Of a stretch of 64,000 bases of DNA, positions 50,895 through 60,954 are shown in pieces. The position numbers and the translations under genes are program-made. The DNA comes from Capnocytophaga sputigena (lineage in GTDB: Bacteria > Bacteroidota > Bacteroidia > Flavobacteriales > Flavobacteriaceae), in contig NZ_UAVP01000007.1 of assembly GCF_900446695.1 (NCBI RefSeq), positions 1-64,000 on the forward strand, written 5' to 3'. The notes beneath the pieces were generated by a model. That model saw only the letters and a program-made list of their open reading frames with translations, had not been told where the DNA came from and did no database searches. The first letter of the stretch is position 1; every line of letters starts with the position of its first letter.

Positions 50895-52145
50895 TTACCT
50901 CTTATCTCTTCCCTGAAACCTGATACCTGACACCTGTTCCACCTGTTCCCAAAATGCTGGATACGATTTGCTTACCACCTCTTTGTTCTCTATCACTATA
51001 GGAGTTTTGAGCATCAACGGAGCAAAAGCCATTGCCATACGATGGTCGTTATAAGTGGCAATAGGCACTCCCTCACGCAGGTGGTTGCAAGAGGCTAAAT
51101 GCAAACTCTCATCAGTGATATTCACTTCTGCACCGAGTTTTATCATTTCGGTTTGTAATGCTTGCAGTCGGTCAGTTTCTTTAATTTTGAGTGTGTGCAA
51201 TCCGCTGAGGTTTGCCTCTAATCCCAATCCTAAAGCTGTAACAGCTATAGTTTGTGCGATGTCGGGGGTATCGTTTAGCTGAAGTTCTAAACGGATAGGG
51301 TGGGGGAGGGCGGTTTTCTCTATCTTCATTGTACTACCTTTAAAAGTAGTGCTTACGCCAAAATGTTTATAGAGCTCCGGTAATGCGCTATCACCCTGCA
51401 AACTATCTTCTTTGAAGTGTGTGAGCGTGAGCTGTGTGCCTATAGGTGAGAGCGCTACAAACGAGAACCAATACGAAGCCGACGACCAGTCCGATTCTAC
51501 TTCCCATATATTGTTTTTTAAAGGTTTATTTATGTGTGAAGCTACTTTCAGCACATTGCCTTCCCATTGTACAACTTCTTTACCCAGACAGTATTGCAAG
51601 AAACTCACCGTCATTTTCAGATAAGGCATAGAGGTGAGTTCACCTTCTAAAATCAGCGTAAGCCCATTTGGTAATGAAGATGCGATGAGCAATAAGGCAG
51701 AAAGAAACTGACTGCTCACATCGCCGCGAATACGCACTTCTTTTTTGCTAAGTGCTACACCTTTAATATATAAGGGCGGAAATCCATCGCGTTCTCCATA
51801 GCGAATATCAGCCCCTAAACGCTGTAATGCTTCCACTAATAAGTGGATGGGGCGCTCTTTCATCCTTGCCGAGCCAGTGAGTAACACCTCGCGCCCTACT
51901 TGGGTAGCAAAGTAAGCGGTGAGAAAGCGCATTGCTGTACCTGCGTGGTGAATATCAATAGTTGCCTCTTTGGATTGTAACGCACGCTGTAAGAGAAGGG
52001 TGTCATCGGCGGTAGAGAGGTTTTTTATCTGTAATTCAGGGAAGAATGCTTGTAGCAAAAGCGCTCTATTGCTCTCCGATTTTGAGCCCGAGAGCTGTAA
52101 TGTTTTTCCTGAAACAAGTTGCGATAAAGGCAGAGTGATGTTCAT
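50895..52145 (-). CDS. aroA: 3-phosphoshikimate 1-carboxyvinyltransferase (EPSP synthase)
   Basis: 416 residues from the ATG at 52145 (MNITLPLSQLVSGKTLQLSG). Motifs: GSKSESNRALLLQAFF, HAGTAMRFLTAYFA (from LxxxNAGTAxR), GDVSSQFLSALLL, and the C-terminal KETDRLQALQTEMIKLGAEV and YNDHRMAMAFAPL. Catalyses the sixth shikimate step. The conserved N of LxNAG is H here and the Gly-rich loop is GSARMKERPIH. An ATG at 52169 gives eight extra residues of low likelihood. A CTCTTAAC repeat runs up to its stop. Confidence 0.94.
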   Translation of the reverse strand: MNITLPLSQLVSGKTLQLSGSKSESNRALLLQAFFPELQIKNLSTADDTLLLQRALQSKEATIDIHHAGTAMRFLTAYFATQVGREVLLTGSARMKERPIHLLVEALQRLGADIRYGERDGFPPLYIKGVALSKKEVRIRGDVSSQFLSALLLIASSLPNGLTLILEGELTSMPYLKMTVSFLQYCLGKEVVQWEGNVLKVASHINKPLKNNIWEVESDWSSASYWFSFVALSPIGTQLTLTHFKEDSLQGDSALPELYKHFGVSTTFKGSTMKIEKTALPHPIRLELQLNDTPDIAQTIAVTALGLGLEANLSGLHTLKIKETDRLQALQTEMIKLGAEVNITDESLHLASCNHLREGVPIATYNDHRMAMAFAPLMLKTPIVIENKEVVSKSYPAFWEQVEQVSGIRFQGRDKR

Positions 52146-52274
52146 TGCATAACTGTTTAACAACCGCAAAGATACGCGATAATTGGCAAATTAGCAAATT
52201 AACAAATATGTAGGGGCATTTTGCAAGCGCCCACTGCAAACACCGCGTACAAAAAGTTTATTTCCTGCTAATTG

Positions 52275-52355
52275 ATGAGATATTTGTATCTTTTAGTAGC
52301 TCTATTCATTACACTCACCCTTATGATAATAACTCTCTATTTAAAAATAAAATAG
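52275..52355 (+). CDS. possible 26-residue membrane micro-protein
   Basis: The frame reads MRYLYLLVALFITLTLMIIT followed by LYLKIK and TAG: a single hydrophobic helix with positively charged ends. No promoter with a good TAnnTTTG box precedes it. The rest of the 52146-52421 gap contains AT-rich AATTAGCAAATTAAC repeats and the DUF2795 promoter. Could be chance. Confidence 0.3.
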   Translation: MRYLYLLVALFITLTLMIITLYLKIK

Positions 52356-52362
52356 ACAAAAA

Positions 52363-52393
52363 TTTGCACATTCAATAAAATATATTACTTTTG
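52363..52393 (+). promoter_or_regulatory. promoter of the DUF2795 gene
   Basis: TTTG (52363-52366), a 19-base spacer and TACTTTTG (52386-52393), 28 bases before the ATG at 52422. Confidence 0.65.
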
Positions 52394-52421
52394 CGCGAAA
52401 TTTATAAAATTCTATTAGTTT

Positions 52422-52643
52422 ATGTATTGGACGTTAGAACTCGCATCTTATTTAAGTGATGCTCCTTGGCCTGCTACCAAAGACGATCTTATTGATTATG
52501 CTATCCGTACAGGCGCTCCTATGGAAGTGGTGGAAAATCTTCAAGAAATAGAAGATGAAGGTGATATGTATGAATCTATCGACGAAATCTGGCCTGATTA
52601 TCCGTCGGAAGAAGACTACCTATGGAATGAAGATGAATACTAA
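52422..52643 (+). CDS. DUF2795-family small acidic protein
   Basis: 73 residues: MYWTLELASYLSDAPWPATK, DDLIDYAIRTGAPMEVVENL, then an acidic tail. The WP-ATK-x-[ED]L-I-x-[YF]-A-x-x-x-GA-x-x-x-V-x-N-L-x-x-[IL] pattern is DUF2795. Function unknown. A hairpin AAGTCTCT-CCAA-AGAGACTT with a T-run follows (52651-52675). Confidence 0.9.
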   Translation: MYWTLELASYLSDAPWPATKDDLIDYAIRTGAPMEVVENLQEIEDEGDMYESIDEIWPDYPSEEDYLWNEDEY

Positions 52644-52650
52644 AAAATAA

Positions 52651-52675
52651 AAGTCTCTCCAAAGAGACTTTTTTT
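52651..52675 (+). terminator. terminator of the DUF2795 gene
   Basis: An 8-bp stem AAGTCTCT/AGAGACTT around CCAA, followed by TTTTT. Confidence 0.85.
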
Positions 52676-52709
52676 AATTTGCAAATTTGTTAATCAATCA
52701 ATTATGTGG

Positions 52710-52750
52710 TGACAATTTGTCAGTTGTTGTCAGTTTGGTATGTTTATTGA
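52710..52750 (+). promoter_or_regulatory. secA promoter region with TGNCA half-sites and a -24/-12-like element
   Basis: TGACA-ATT-TGTCA (52710-52722) is a perfect inverted repeat. A second pair TGTCA-GTT-TGGTA (52728-52740) ends in TGGTAT-N5-TTGA (52736-52750). The second pair and the TTG are spaced exactly as TGCCA-AAA-TGGCA-N6-TTG before grpE. No TAnnTTTG box is obvious. Confidence 0.45.
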
Positions 52751-52804
52751 CAAAAATGTGGTATGAATTTTAGAATAATTATATTATAAAAAAATCCTCA
52801 CTAT

Positions 52805-55800
52805 ATGAGTATTATAAACTCCCTTATTAAAATTTTTGTTGGCGATAAAGCCAAAAACGACCTAAAAGCTATCCAACCTATCGTTGAGAAAATAAAAACT
52901 TACGCCTCTCAGTTAGAAAATATCTCTAATGACGAGTTGCGTGCAAAAACTATTGAGTTCAAACAAAGAATAAAAGACGCTCGCGCCCAGTTCGATACTA
53001 AAATAGCTGAGCTCGAAGCTCAAGCAAATGCTACCGACGATATCGATGCTAAAGAAGACCTCTATGCTGAAGTAGACAAACTCAACGGCGAAGCCTATCA
53101 AGCCTCAGAAAAGGCATTGAACGAGATTCTTCCTGAAGCCTTCGCTACGATGAAGGAAACTACCCGCCGCTTTGCTAATAATGAAACGATTACCGTAACA
53201 GCTACCGAGCACGACCGCGAACTATCGGCTATCCACGATTATGTAACTATCGAGGGTGATAAAGCCGTATGGAAAAACCACTGGGACGCTGCTGGTAAAG
53301 ATGTTACTTGGGATATGGTATACTACGATGTACAGCTCATTGGAGGTATCGCTCTTCACCAAGGTAAAATTGCCGAAATGCAAACAGGGGAAGGTAAAAC
53401 CCTTGTGGCTACTTTGCCAGTCTACCTCAATGCCCTAACGGGGAATGGAGTGCATCTGGTAACCGTGAACGACTATTTGGCACGCCGAGATAGTGCGTGG
53501 ATGGGACCTTTATTTGAGTTCCACGGTTTGCGTGTGGATTGTATCGACAACCACCAACCAAACTCCGAAGCCCGCCGCCGTGCTTACAACGCCGATATTA
53601 CCTACGGAACTAACAACGAATTTGGTTTCGATTACCTCCGCGACAATATGGCGCACACCCCCGAAGATTTGGTGCAACGCGCTCATAATTATGCTATTGT
53701 CGATGAGGTCGATTCAGTATTGATAGACGATGCTCGTACGCCGCTCATCATCTCAGGTCCTACCCCTAAAGGCGAATTGCACGAGTTCAACGAACTGAAA
53801 CCTTTGGTAGAAGATTTGGTAAACAAACAGCGTACTTACCTTACCAAAGTATTAGCCGATGCCCGCAAACTCATCGCCGAAGGTGATACCAAAGAAGGTG
53901 GATTCCAACTCTTGCGCGTGTATCGTGGGTTACCTAAAAACAAAGCACTCATCAAGTTCCTCAGTGAAGAAGGGGTAAAACAACTCCTCCAAAAAACTGA
54001 AAATTACTATATGCAGGATAACAATCGCGAAATGCCAAAGGTAGATGCCGAATTGTACTTCGTGATTGATGAAAAAAACAACCAAATCGAGCTTACCGAT
54101 AAAGGTTTTGCCAATATTGCCTACGATGGTGATAAAGATTTCTTTGTTTTACCTGATATTGGAGTAGAAATTGCCAATATCGAGAGCCAAGGACTTCCTA
54201 TTGAAGAAGAAGCTAAACTAAAAGATAAATTATTCCAAGATTTTAGCGTAAAAAGCGAACGCATTCACACCCTTAACCAATTGCTCAAAGCCTATACTCT
54301 TTTTGAAAAAGATGTAGAATATGTAGTAATTGATAACAAAGTGCTCATCGTTGATGAACAAACAGGTCGTATTATGGACGGTCGTCGTTATTCCGATGGT
54401 TTGCACCAAGCGATTGAAGCCAAAGAGAATGTAAAAATTGAGGCAGCTACCCAAACCTATGCGACTATTACCTTGCAAAACTACTTCCGTATGTACAGCA
54501 AGTTATCGGGTATGACGGGTACAGCTATTACCGAAGCGGGTGAGTTCTGGGAAATTTACAAACTCGATGTAATGGAAATCCCTACCAACCGTCCTATCGC
54601 TCGTAAAGACCACAACGACCTTATCTACAAAACCAAACGCGAGAAATACAACGCTGTGATCGATGAGGTTGTAAAACTTTCTGAAGCGGGTCGTCCAGTA
54701 TTGATTGGTACTACTTCTGTGGAAGTTTCCGAACTCCTTAGCCGTATGCTTACAATGCGCAAGGTAAAACACAATGTATTGAACGCTAAATTACATAAAA
54801 AAGAAGCTGAAATCGTAGCTGAAGCTGGACATAGTGGTGTGGTAACCATCGCAACCAATATGGCGGGACGTGGTACCGACATCAAGCTAACCCCTGAAGT
54901 AAAAGCTGCAGGAGGTTTGGCAATTATAGGTACCGAACGCCACGATTCACGCCGTGTCGATCGTCAGTTGCGCGGTCGTTCTGGTCGTCAAGGTGACCCC
55001 GGTAGCTCACTCTTCTTCGTTTCTCTCGAAGATAACCTAATGCGCCTCTTCGGTTCTGAACGTATCGCCCGACTAATGGACAGCTTAGGTCATAAAGAAG
55101 GTGATGTAATTCAGCACTCTATGATGACCAAACGCATCGAGGCGGCTCAGAAAAAGGTAGAAGAAAACAACTTCGGTATGCGTAAACGTCTGTTAGAGTA
55201 CGACGACGTGATGAACGCACAACGCAAGCAAATTTATAAACGCCGTCGCCACGCTCTTGAAGGTGAACGCCTAAAAGTGGATTTGGCAAATATGATATTC
55301 GATACTTGCGAGAATATAGTAGAGAACAACAAAGGTGGTAATAACTACAAGAATTTCACTTTCGAGCTCATCAAATATTTCTCACTGAAAACAAAGATTT
55401 CAGAAGCCGAATTTGCTAAACAGTCAGTAAACGACCTTACTTTCACCTTGTATCACGAAGTGCTCAAACACTATCAGGAAAAAGCTGAACGCAGTGCCGC
55501 TCAAGCCTTCCCAGTGATTAAAGACGTATACGAAAATCCTAATAATACTTATGAGCGTATTGTTGTGCCTTTCACCGATGGCGAAAAGATGCTCAACATC
55601 GTAACCGACCTTAAAGAGGCGTACGAAACCCAAGGTAAAAAACTCGTAAGTGATTTTGAAAAGAACATCACTTTGGGCATCATCGATGAGGAGTGGAAAA
55701 CGCATCTCCGCCGTATGGACGAGCTTAAACAATCTGTACAATTAGCGGTACACGAACAAAAAGACCCGCTACTCATCTATAAGTTTGAAGCTTATCAGTT

Positions 55801-56167
55801 GTTCAAATCAATGCTCGATAAGGTAAACAAAGAGATTATCTCTTTCTTATTCAAAGCCGAATTGCCTACTCAAAATCCACCAGTGCAGGAAGCCCACGCG
55901 CCACAACGCACCCGTGAGAACTACCAAACCAATAAGGAAGAAACTCTTAATAGCGATGAGATGGCACAGCGCGCCCGTGAAGTAGGACAACAAGCCTCAC
56001 AGCGCCGTTCGGTAGTAGAAACCATCGTACGCCAACAACCTAAAATTGGTCGTAACGACAAGGTAGTAATCCAAAACATCCGCACCGGTGAACGCAAAGA
56101 ACTCAAGTTCAAACAAGCAGAACCACTAGTAGAAAGCGGAGAGTGGATATTAGTACCTAATAAATAA
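52805..56167 (+). CDS. secA: protein translocase ATPase SecA
   Basis: 1120 residues, longer than E. coli SecA (901), as is usual in Bacteroidota. NBD1: [20 protein letters not shown] with Walker [20 protein letters not shown] (near 300-318) with Walker B. A long insertion rich in charged residues follows. NBD2: [11 protein letters not shown] and [14 protein letters not shown]. The C-terminal end ([15 protein letters not shown]) lacks the CxCx8CH zinc motif used for SecB binding, normal for this group. Drives secretion through SecYEG. Monocistronic, with a terminator after it. Confidence 0.98.
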   Translation: MSIINSLIKIFVGDKAKNDLKAIQPIVEKIKTYASQLENISNDELRAKTIEFKQRIKDARAQFDTKIAELEAQANATDDIDAKEDLYAEVDKLNGEAYQASEKALNEILPEAFATMKETTRRFANNETITVTATEHDRELSAIHDYVTIEGDKAVWKNHWDAAGKDVTWDMVYYDVQLIGGIALHQGKIAEMQTGEGKTLVATLPVYLNALTGNGVHLVTVNDYLARRDSAWMGPLFEFHGLRVDCIDNHQPNSEARRRAYNADITYGTNNEFGFDYLRDNMAHTPEDLVQRAHNYAIVDEVDSVLIDDARTPLIISGPTPKGELHEFNELKPLVEDLVNKQRTYLTKVLADARKLIAEGDTKEGGFQLLRVYRGLPKNKALIKFLSEEGVKQLLQKTENYYMQDNNREMPKVDAELYFVIDEKNNQIELTDKGFANIAYDGDKDFFVLPDIGVEIANIESQGLPIEEEAKLKDKLFQDFSVKSERIHTLNQLLKAYTLFEKDVEYVVIDNKVLIVDEQTGRIMDGRRYSDGLHQAIEAKENVKIEAATQTYATITLQNYFRMYSKLSGMTGTAITEAGEFWEIYKLDVMEIPTNRPIARKDHNDLIYKTKREKYNAVIDEVVKLSEAGRPVLIGTTSVEVSELLSRMLTMRKVKHNVLNAKLHKKEAEIVAEAGHSGVVTIATNMAGRGTDIKLTPEVKAAGGLAIIGTERHDSRRVDRQLRGRSGRQGDPGSSLFFVSLEDNLMRLFGSERIARLMDSLGHKEGDVIQHSMMTKRIEAAQKKVEENNFGMRKRLLEYDDVMNAQRKQIYKRRRHALEGERLKVDLANMIFDTCENIVENNKGGNNYKNFTFELIKYFSLKTKISEAEFAKQSVNDLTFTLYHEVLKHYQEKAERSAAQAFPVIKDVYENPNNTYERIVVPFTDGEKMLNIVTDLKEAYETQGKKLVSDFEKNITLGIIDEEWKTHLRRMDELKQSVQLAVHEQKDPLLIYKFEAYQLFKSMLDKVNKEIISFLFKAELPTQNPPVQEAHAPQRTRENYQTNKEETLNSDEMAQRAREVGQQASQRRSVVETIVRQQPKIGRNDKVVIQNIRTGERKELKFKQAEPLVESGEWILVPNK

Positions 56168-56189
56168 TTAAAATAAACATCAACATTAC

Positions 56190-56247
56190 ACTTTGCCAAA
56201 GTTCTTAAAAGCCTCTTGTGCTAAGACCTTTGGCAAAGTTTTTTTCT
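56190..56247 (+). terminator. terminator of secA
   Basis: Long stem ACTTTGCCAAAG (56190-56201) with CTTTGGCAAAGT (56228-56239), with part of the loop also paired, followed by seven T residues. Confidence 0.85.
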
Positions 56248-56264
56248 TAATTGCCAATTATCAA

Positions 56265-56294
56265 TTGTCAATTGAAAATATTGTTGTACCTTTG
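56265..56294 (+). promoter_or_regulatory. promoter of the DEAD-box helicase gene
   Basis: TTG (56265-56267), a 19-base spacer and TACCTTTG (56287-56294). The leader to 56348 contains an AT-rich imperfect palindrome (AGCAAATTGGCAAATTTGCT). Confidence 0.65.
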
Positions 56295-56348
56295 CGCCTT
56301 GAAATACATTAGCAAATTGGCAAATTTGCTAATTTACAAATTGTATTA

Positions 56349-58103
56349 ATGAATTTATTTGAACAATTAGGTCTTGATGAACCTATCCTCAAAGCCATCA
56401 GCGATATGGGCTTTGAAATCCCTTCTGAAATTCAGCAAAAAGCCATCCCTACTCTTTTGGCGAATGGTGCTGATATGGTAGCTTTAGCCCAAACGGGTAC
56501 TGGTAAAACAGCCGCTTTCGGCTTTCCTCTCCTCCAACTTATCGATACTGATAGCCGTGTAACTCAAGGTCTTATCCTTTCACCTACACGCGAACTCTGC
56601 TTGCAAATCGCTTCCGAGCTCCGCAATTATGCTAAGTACCTCCCTAAGGTGAACGTAGTGGCGGTATATGGCGGCGCAAGTATTGAGGAACAAGCGCGTA
56701 GCCTCAAAAAAGGCGCACAAATTATCGTGGCTACTCCTGGACGTATGCAAGATATGATACGCCGTAACTTCGTAGATATCAGTCATATCAACTATTGTGT
56801 ACTGGACGAAGCCGACGAAATGCTCAATATGGGCTTCTATGAAGATATTACCGCTATTCTGTCGCATACTCCTCAAGAAAAAAGCACTTGGCTCTTTTCG
56901 GCTACTATGCCTAACGAGGTGGCTAAGATAGCCCGTAAGTTTATGCGCAAGCCTATTGAAATAACAGTAGGAACTCGCAATCAGGCTACTAACACCGTGC
57001 AACACGAGTACTATATAGTGAGCGGTCGCCATAGATACCAAGCCCTAAAACGCCTCGCTGATGCTAACCCCGATATCTTCTCGGTAGTGTTTTGCCGCAC
57101 CAAACGCGATACACAGGCAGTAGCCGAAAAACTTATCGAAGACGGTTATAATGCCGCTGCTCTTCACGGCGATTTAAGTCAGAATCAGCGCGATTTGGTG
57201 ATGAAATCTTTCCGCGCACGCCAAATACAAATGCTCGTTGCTACCGATGTAGCTGCCCGCGGTATCGATGTAGACGATATCACCCACGTAATTCACTACC
57301 AATTGCCCGACGAAATAGAAACCTACAATCACCGCAGTGGGCGTACAGGTCGTGCTGGTAAATCGGGAATTTCGATGGTAATTTTGCCAAAAAGCGAGGT
57401 AAAGAAAATCAAAACTATCGAAAAGATGATAGGGCAACCTTTTGAGCAGAAACAATTGCCATCGGGTATGGAAATCTGTGAAATACAGCTCTATCACTTG
57501 GCTAACAACCTCAAAAATACAGAAGTAAACCCTGCTATCGACGATTATTTACCAGCTATCTATAAAGAACTGAAAGAAGTAAATCGTGAAGAGCTCATCA
57601 AAAAAATATTCTCAGTAGAGTTTACGCGTTTCTTCAATTATTATAAAAATGCTGAAAACTTATCGGTAGAGAACGAGCGCGAAAGCCGCAGTGGGGGTAA
57701 TAGCGATGAAGTGCGCTATTTCATCAACATAGGTGAACGCGATGGTTACGACTGGAAATCGCTCAAAGATTTCCTCAAAGCAACCCTTAATTTAGGTCGT
57801 GATGATGTTTTCAAAGTAGATGTAAAGAACAGTTTCTCTTTCTTCAATACCGATGCCGACCTTTCCGATTTGGTGATGGATACTTTCAACGACTTCCAAT
57901 TAGACGGTCGCTTTATCAATGTAGAACTCTCAACCAAAGGTGCTGGCAGAGACCGTGGCGGACGCAAACGCGGAAATGATGACGGTAGAAAACATGGTAA
58001 CGACGAGGGGAGAAGTCGCAAAAAAGGACAAAGAGAAAGTCGTAAACAAAAGACCACCGAAGCCCTTCAACAGGCGTTTAAAAAGAAGAAAAAACGTAAA
58101 TAA
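56349..58103 (+). CDS. DEAD-box ATP-dependent RNA helicase (DeaD/CsdA type)
   Basis: 584 residues. Q motif region, then AQTGTGKTAAFGFPLLQL, PTRELCLQ, DEADEMLNMGF, SATMP, LHGDLSQNQRD, ATDVAARGIDV and HRSGRTGRAGKSG, so all helicase motifs are intact. A C-terminal DbpA-type RNA-binding domain (VRYFINIGERDGYDWKSLKD, near 455-535) and a basic Arg/Lys/Gly tail follow. Probably ribosome assembly or cold adaptation. Its stop overlaps the PAP2 start by one base (TAATG). Confidence 0.95.
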   Translation: MNLFEQLGLDEPILKAISDMGFEIPSEIQQKAIPTLLANGADMVALAQTGTGKTAAFGFPLLQLIDTDSRVTQGLILSPTRELCLQIASELRNYAKYLPKVNVVAVYGGASIEEQARSLKKGAQIIVATPGRMQDMIRRNFVDISHINYCVLDEADEMLNMGFYEDITAILSHTPQEKSTWLFSATMPNEVAKIARKFMRKPIEITVGTRNQATNTVQHEYYIVSGRHRYQALKRLADANPDIFSVVFCRTKRDTQAVAEKLIEDGYNAAALHGDLSQNQRDLVMKSFRARQIQMLVATDVAARGIDVDDITHVIHYQLPDEIETYNHRSGRTGRAGKSGISMVILPKSEVKKIKTIEKMIGQPFEQKQLPSGMEICEIQLYHLANNLKNTEVNPAIDDYLPAIYKELKEVNREELIKKIFSVEFTRFFNYYKNAENLSVENERESRSGGNSDEVRYFINIGERDGYDWKSLKDFLKATLNLGRDDVFKVDVKNSFSFFNTDADLSDLVMDTFNDFQLDGRFINVELSTKGAGRDRGGRKRGNDDGRKHGNDEGRSRKKGQRESRKQKTTEALQQAFKKKKKRK

Positions 58104-58678
58104 TGTTAGAATACCTTATAGAAACGGATAAGCAACTGCTCTGTTTTCTCAATAGTGGGGGAACACCCGAAGCTGACAGCCTTTGGTTAGTAATCACCAA
58201 TGAACTCTCGTCTATCCCCCTCTACGCTTTTTTGTTATACTTGTGTTTCAAGTATTTCCATTGGAAACGAGTGTTGCTCATCTTGGTATTTACTACTATA
58301 ATCATCACCACTACCGACCAGCTGGCGAACGTTTTCAAATACGGATTCCAGCGCCTGCGCCCTTGTCACGATGAGAGTCTTATAGGGCAAATGCGAATGG
58401 TGATTTGTGGCGGTAAGTATGGGTTCTTTTCAGCTCATGCCGCCAATACAATGGCAATAGCCGTATTTTTTAGTTACTTGCTTAGAAAAAATGCCCCATA
58501 TATCCTCACTCTACTGCTATGCTGGTCAATTATTGTGAGTTATAGCCGTATTTATTTAGGCGTGCATTTCCCAGGTGATGTGCTTGTAGGTTGGATTTTC
58601 GGTATACTCTTAGCTACCCTTTATTATTTTCTATTTCTATATACCGAAAAAAGATTAAAAATCCCAACTAAACAATAA
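58103..58678 (+). CDS. PAP2-family membrane phosphatase
   Basis: 191 residues with about five membrane helices. The three PAP2 motifs are present: KYGFQRLRPC (KxxxxxxRP), FFSAHAANTMA (PSGH in the form SAHA) and YSRIYLGVHFPGDVLVGW (SRx5Hx3D). Substrate likely undecaprenyl pyrophosphate or phosphatidylglycerophosphate; not resolvable from sequence. Translationally coupled to the helicase gene. Confidence 0.9.
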   Translation: MLEYLIETDKQLLCFLNSGGTPEADSLWLVITNELSSIPLYAFLLYLCFKYFHWKRVLLILVFTTIIITTTDQLANVFKYGFQRLRPCHDESLIGQMRMVICGGKYGFFSAHAANTMAIAVFFSYLLRKNAPYILTLLLCWSIIVSYSRIYLGVHFPGDVLVGWIFGILLATLYYFLFLYTEKRLKIPTKQ

Positions 58679-58766
58679 ACCTCCTAAACCTGTTACCTAA
58701 ATTAACGTCAGTTCGATATAACAGAATATTGATTTACAGATTTGTAACATGATATATTCACAAAAT

Positions 58767-58858
58767 AATTCACCGTCAGGTGAAAATTCGTGAGATAATA
58801 AAAAATAAAGACTTTTATGCTCTCCCAATTTCGTGAAAATTCGTGTAATTCGTGGGAG
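58767..58858. repeat. intergenic ACGAATTT/hairpin repeat, copy 3 (inverted)
   Basis: TTCACC-GTCA-GGTGAA followed by AATTCGTGAG, then further on TTTCGTGAAAATTCGTGTAA, the reverse orientation of copies 1 and 2. It fills most of the 237-base gap before the DUF2851 gene. Confidence 0.6.
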
Positions 58859-58915
58859 ATTAAAAGTATTTTACTGATTGTTAAATAATTACTTACGCCG
58901 AACTCACATTAAATT

Positions 58916-60184
58916 ATGAAGGAAGATTTCTTACACTACCTATGGAAATACAAAAAAGTACCTCTCAACACTGTACTTACTACAGGAGAGCGCTTGCAAA
59001 TTCTCTCATTTGGCGACTACAATACCCTTTCTGGTCCCGATTTCCAAAGTGCCCAACTGCTTATAGATGAACAGCAATGGGCAGGTAATGTAGAAATGCA
59101 TCTCAAATCATCACATTGGTATGTGCACGGTCACGAGAGCGATCCTGCCTATCGCAATGTGATTCTGCACGTAGTTTGGGAACACGATATAGAAGTATTC
59201 GATGCTAACAACCAGCCAATTCCTACTTTAGAACTCCGAGGTCTTATCTCCCCCGAACTCTTAGAGCGATACAATACGACTGTAGCCTCACACTACCAGT
59301 TTATTCCTTGTGAAAAGGAATATACCACTATACCTGCCATTACTTTGCTTTCGTGGAATGAGCGTTTGTTAGTAGAACGTTTAGAAGAAAAAGCCACTGC
59401 GGTAAATGAGTTGTGGAAAGCTGCCAATTTTGATTGGGAGAAAGTACTTTTTTGTATGCTTCTCAAGTCTTTTGGTGGCATTGTAAATGGCGAAGCATTC
59501 CTGCAAATGGGCAAACATCTCGATTTTAGTATTATTCGCAAAGAGCGTTCACATCCCTTACATTTAGAAGCACTACTACTAGGGCAAGCAGGCTTACTCC
59601 CTGAAGCAACTGAACTCTCCTACCCACGTGAACTCTTGCAAAATTATCACTACCTACAACAGAAATACAAGCTCTCTGCTCCCGTAGTAAAAATACATTT
59701 CACAGGTTTGCGTCCGCAAGGTTTTCCTACTATCCGACTCTCGCAACTCGCACAGCTATACGAACTAAATGAAGGTCTGTTTTCACAAATCCTCGAAGTG
59801 AATGATTTCAAAAGTATCCAAAAACTCTTTGCCGTAGGAGTCTCCGACTTTTGGGAAACCCACTATACCTTTACCAAAATTTCTAAAAAAGTAAAAAAGC
59901 CTATTAGTGCGAGTCTTATTACACTTATTTGGATAAATGTATTCATTCCACTCAAATATGCCTATTACCAAAGTTTAGGCAAGGACGTGAGTGAATCTCT
60001 CATTGAAGAACTCAAAACAATGACAGCCGAGAGCAACAGCATAATCACCCAATACCAACAATTAGGAGTCTCTGTTACCACTGCTTTTGACACCCAAGTA
60101 CTTCTACAACAATACAAACATTATTGCCAATCCAAACGCTGTTTAGATTGTGCTATAGGGATTTCGATTTTAGGGAGGAAATAA
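58916..60184 (+). CDS. DUF2851 family protein
   Basis: 422 residues. Typical segments of this Bacteroidota family: MKEDFLHYLWKYKKVPLNTV, SGPDFQSAQLLIDEQQWAGN, VEMHLKSSHWYVHGHESDPA (nuclease-like, with Glu and two His-rich runs), YRNVILHVVWEHD, and the C-terminal CLDCAIGISILGRK with Cys-x-x-Cys. The family is near-universal in Bacteroidota; its function is unproven, though the core resembles an endonuclease fold. Confidence 0.93.
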   Translation: MKEDFLHYLWKYKKVPLNTVLTTGERLQILSFGDYNTLSGPDFQSAQLLIDEQQWAGNVEMHLKSSHWYVHGHESDPAYRNVILHVVWEHDIEVFDANNQPIPTLELRGLISPELLERYNTTVASHYQFIPCEKEYTTIPAITLLSWNERLLVERLEEKATAVNELWKAANFDWEKVLFCMLLKSFGGIVNGEAFLQMGKHLDFSIIRKERSHPLHLEALLLGQAGLLPEATELSYPRELLQNYHYLQQKYKLSAPVVKIHFTGLRPQGFPTIRLSQLAQLYELNEGLFSQILEVNDFKSIQKLFAVGVSDFWETHYTFTKISKKVKKPISASLITLIWINVFIPLKYAYYQSLGKDVSESLIEELKTMTAESNSIITQYQQLGVSVTTAFDTQVLLQQYKHYCQSKRCLDCAIGISILGRK

Positions 60185-60279
60185 GAAAAACTTTGATAAA
60201 GTGAAATGTAATTGATTATCAATTATATTTGTATCGTACCTATAAGGGGCATTTTGCAACTATTTGTAAAAATAGTTTT

Positions 60280-60864
60280 TTAGAATAGATTTATGACCCA
60301 ATGATAAACGCCCATTACTATAGACCATAAAAATACAGTCAAATAATAAATTGCCACTCCTATAATAGCTATCCATATAGTAGTTGAAAACGCTTTCTGA
60401 TTAACTTCTCGTATTATATTTTTGTCATTATTAACAAAACCTACAATTAAATTGAAATTCTTTTGATAGGATTTATGAAAAACATCAAGTATAATACCTA
60501 AATATGGAATAATTCCTACTAAAATATCTATCAAGATATTACGCAGAATAGTCACTGTTAAGGCATACGATTTAATTTTAAAAGTGGAAACGTAGAAAAA
60601 AGAAAAATTGAATATCTGTGGTAAGATATCTCCTACAACAGGTATTAGTCCTAATAAAGGATCTAAATAATAGTCATCCATTAGTGTTTTTACAGACTTT
60701 ATTGTTTGGTAGCTATTACTTTGCTCAATACTCCTTTTCCATTCTTCTCTTTTTTTTCTTCTTTTCTCCTCTCGTTGAATAGCTCTTGTTACATCAGCAA
60801 ATTCCTGAGAAATGCTTTCTTGTGTTTGTTGTATTCTCCTTGAGCTTCGATTGTGGGTGTTCAT
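60280..60864 (-). CDS. DUF4112-domain membrane protein
   Basis: 194 residues. A charged N-terminal segment (RAIQREEKRRKKREEWKRSI) precedes DUF4112: MDDYYLDPLLGLIPVVGDIL, LRNILIDILVGIIPYLGIIL and DVFHKSYQKNFNLI. A fourth membrane helix closes the C-terminus. Function unknown. Single gene. Confidence 0.9.
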   Translation of the reverse strand: MNTHNRSSRRIQQTQESISQEFADVTRAIQREEKRRKKREEWKRSIEQSNSYQTIKSVKTLMDDYYLDPLLGLIPVVGDILPQIFNFSFFYVSTFKIKSYALTVTILRNILIDILVGIIPYLGIILDVFHKSYQKNFNLIVGFVNNDKNIIREVNQKAFSTTIWIAIIGVAIYYLTVFLWSIVMGVYHWVINLF

Positions 60865-60954
60865 ATTTATATGGTAATATGTTTATTTTCTTTTAAAAAT
60901 ATTGTTAATTCTGTTTCGCGAGGCAAAGATAGGGAGTGAAACTGCCAAATAGCG

